Positions 5,534-6,177 of a stretch of 6,177 nt of DNA are shown here, piece after piece. The translations under genes were made by a program, and so were the position numbers. Below the pieces are notes generated by a model. That model saw only the letters and a list, made by a program, of their open reading frames with translations. It ran no database searches and was not told the DNA's origin. How positions within the stretch are numbered: the first letter of the stretch is position 1; each line of letters starts with the position of its first letter. Origin of the DNA: Prevotellaceae bacterium (GTDB taxonomy: Bacteria; Bacteroidota; Bacteroidia; Bacteroidales; UBA932); NCBI GenBank assembly GCA_031285695.1, contig JAITVR010000097.1, positions 1 through 6,177 of the forward strand, written 5' to 3'.

Positions 5534-6177
5534 CTACGGATGGTCGGGGCTTTCGTGGTCAACTTGCTGTGATTGCTGGTCCCAGTTTCCTTCTACCGAT
5601 AAATTTGTTCCGTTGAGCAGGGGTAATTTTAAGTTGATGCTTACCGGTATTGTTTCAAGCGGGGTTATAATAAGACCTAATATTGTATTAAGAAGGCCAC
5701 CTAAGCCAAGCAAACCGGGGTCGCCTCCGAGAATGCCACCTATTAGACCGGCAAAGCCGCTATCGTCTCGAGTTACACTTCCAAGGAAAATATTTAAATC
5801 TAAGCCATTTTCTGTTTCAGCATAACTTTTTAGTCCCAGGTCCACTGTTGAGTAGTTGTTCCTCCATTTTGTGTTGGAGCCTATGTTCATAGCTATAGGT
5901 TGGGTAATGTCAACAAGTGCACCGTTCAGAATCAAGCCATCTACTATTTCATCTATTACCAAGCCACCCACCAATCCTTCGCCTGCTATGTTGATTTTTT
6001 TTATGTCGTACTCACCGTTAAATCCCCTTATGGCAATGTCTTTTTGGTCATACCAATTAGGGGCACTCATATCGGGAGTTGTAAAGTGGTATAAGAAGTG
6101 CGCTCCCGTTCCAAAAGTCTCTTTTGGTTCAAGGTCAAAGTTTACCGATTTTGGAAAGTTATCAATGGTAACAACGG
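5534..6177 (-). CDS. C-terminal part of an unrecognised protein (5' end beyond window)
   Basis: The frame is open from the right window edge to a TAG at 5534-5536. It gives 213 residues, counting from the first complete codon (VVTIDNFPK). An internal ATG at 6070 is preceded in frame by 35 sensible residues (for example GTGAHFLYHFTTPD), so I do not take it as the start. Visible features are a beta-like, Asn/Asp-rich body; a Gly/Leu/Ile-rich hydrophobic stretch at about residues 142-172 (GFAGLIGGILGGDPGLLGLG, then LLNTILGLI); and a charged Gln/His/Pro tail (DQQSQQVDHESPDHP). Codons here end more often in A or T than in the DUF3575/DUF3868 genes, suggesting a different history. It lies 25 bases upstream of DUF3575 copy A on the same strand, so it may belong to the same operon. 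I do not recognise the family. A surface or envelope protein is possible from context only. Confidence 0.8.
   Translation of the reverse strand, partial: VVTIDNFPKSVNFDLEPKETFGTGAHFLYHFTTPDMSAPNWYDQKDIAIRGFNGEYDIKKINIAGEGLVGGLVIDEIVDGLILNGALVDITQPIAMNIGSNTKWRNNYSTVDLGLKSYAETENGLDLNIFLGSVTRDDSGFAGLIGGILGGDPGLLGLGGLLNTILGLIITPLETIPVSINLKLPLLNGTNLSVEGNWDQQSQQVDHESPDHP

Noticed and set aside
5534..6177. Calling the right-edge gene a fimbrillin
   Set aside because: Position next to DUF3575/DUF3868 genes is suggestive, but the visible sequence shows no recognisable FimA or Mfa signature and the N-terminus is missing.

Overview
The window looks like a Bacteroidales-type (Bacteroidota) chromosome segment. 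It carries two DUF3575-family and two DUF3868/OmpA-like proteins, signal peptides ending in AQA-Q, few recognisable Shine-Dalgarno sequences, and intergenic REP-like repeats of the kind common in this phylum. Genus cannot be fixed from the sequence.

Layout: a + strand gene enters from the left and ends at 165 (54-residue unrecognised tail). Everything else reads on the - strand, so the - strand block converges on it across a 462-base gap (166-627). That gap holds a small stem-loop, an exact-period 41-bp tandem array (287-532) and a 9-bp pyrimidine repeat (559-603). In transcription order (right to left) the - strand block is: an incomplete unrecognised gene (6177-5534), DUF3575 copy A (5508-4939), DUF3868/OmpA-like/TPR copy A (4656-3226), DUF3575 copy B (2845-2291), DUF3868/OmpA-like/TPR copy B (2274-628). 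The two-gene cassette is therefore present twice in tandem and has diverged.

DUF3575 proteins look like small outer-membrane beta-barrels. DUF3868 proteins are exported, with an OmpA-like segment and TPR-like C-terminal helices. In Bacteroidales the two families commonly sit next to each other, often in FimA/Mfa-type fimbria loci, so a cell-surface or fimbria-related envelope role is likely. No fimbrillin or anchor gene is visible here, and the function remains inferred.

The most notable observation is at the start of DUF3868 copy B. Roughly 198 bases (66 codons) of repeat DNA with hairpin-tipped inverted ends (about 2054-2251) lie in frame between the start codon and the hydrophobic core of the signal peptide. 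Conceptually removing them restores an ordinary signal peptide and a protein about as long as copy A. The other spacers (2846-3225 and 4657-4938) also carry dispersed REP-like elements, one of them apparently a mosaic of two others.
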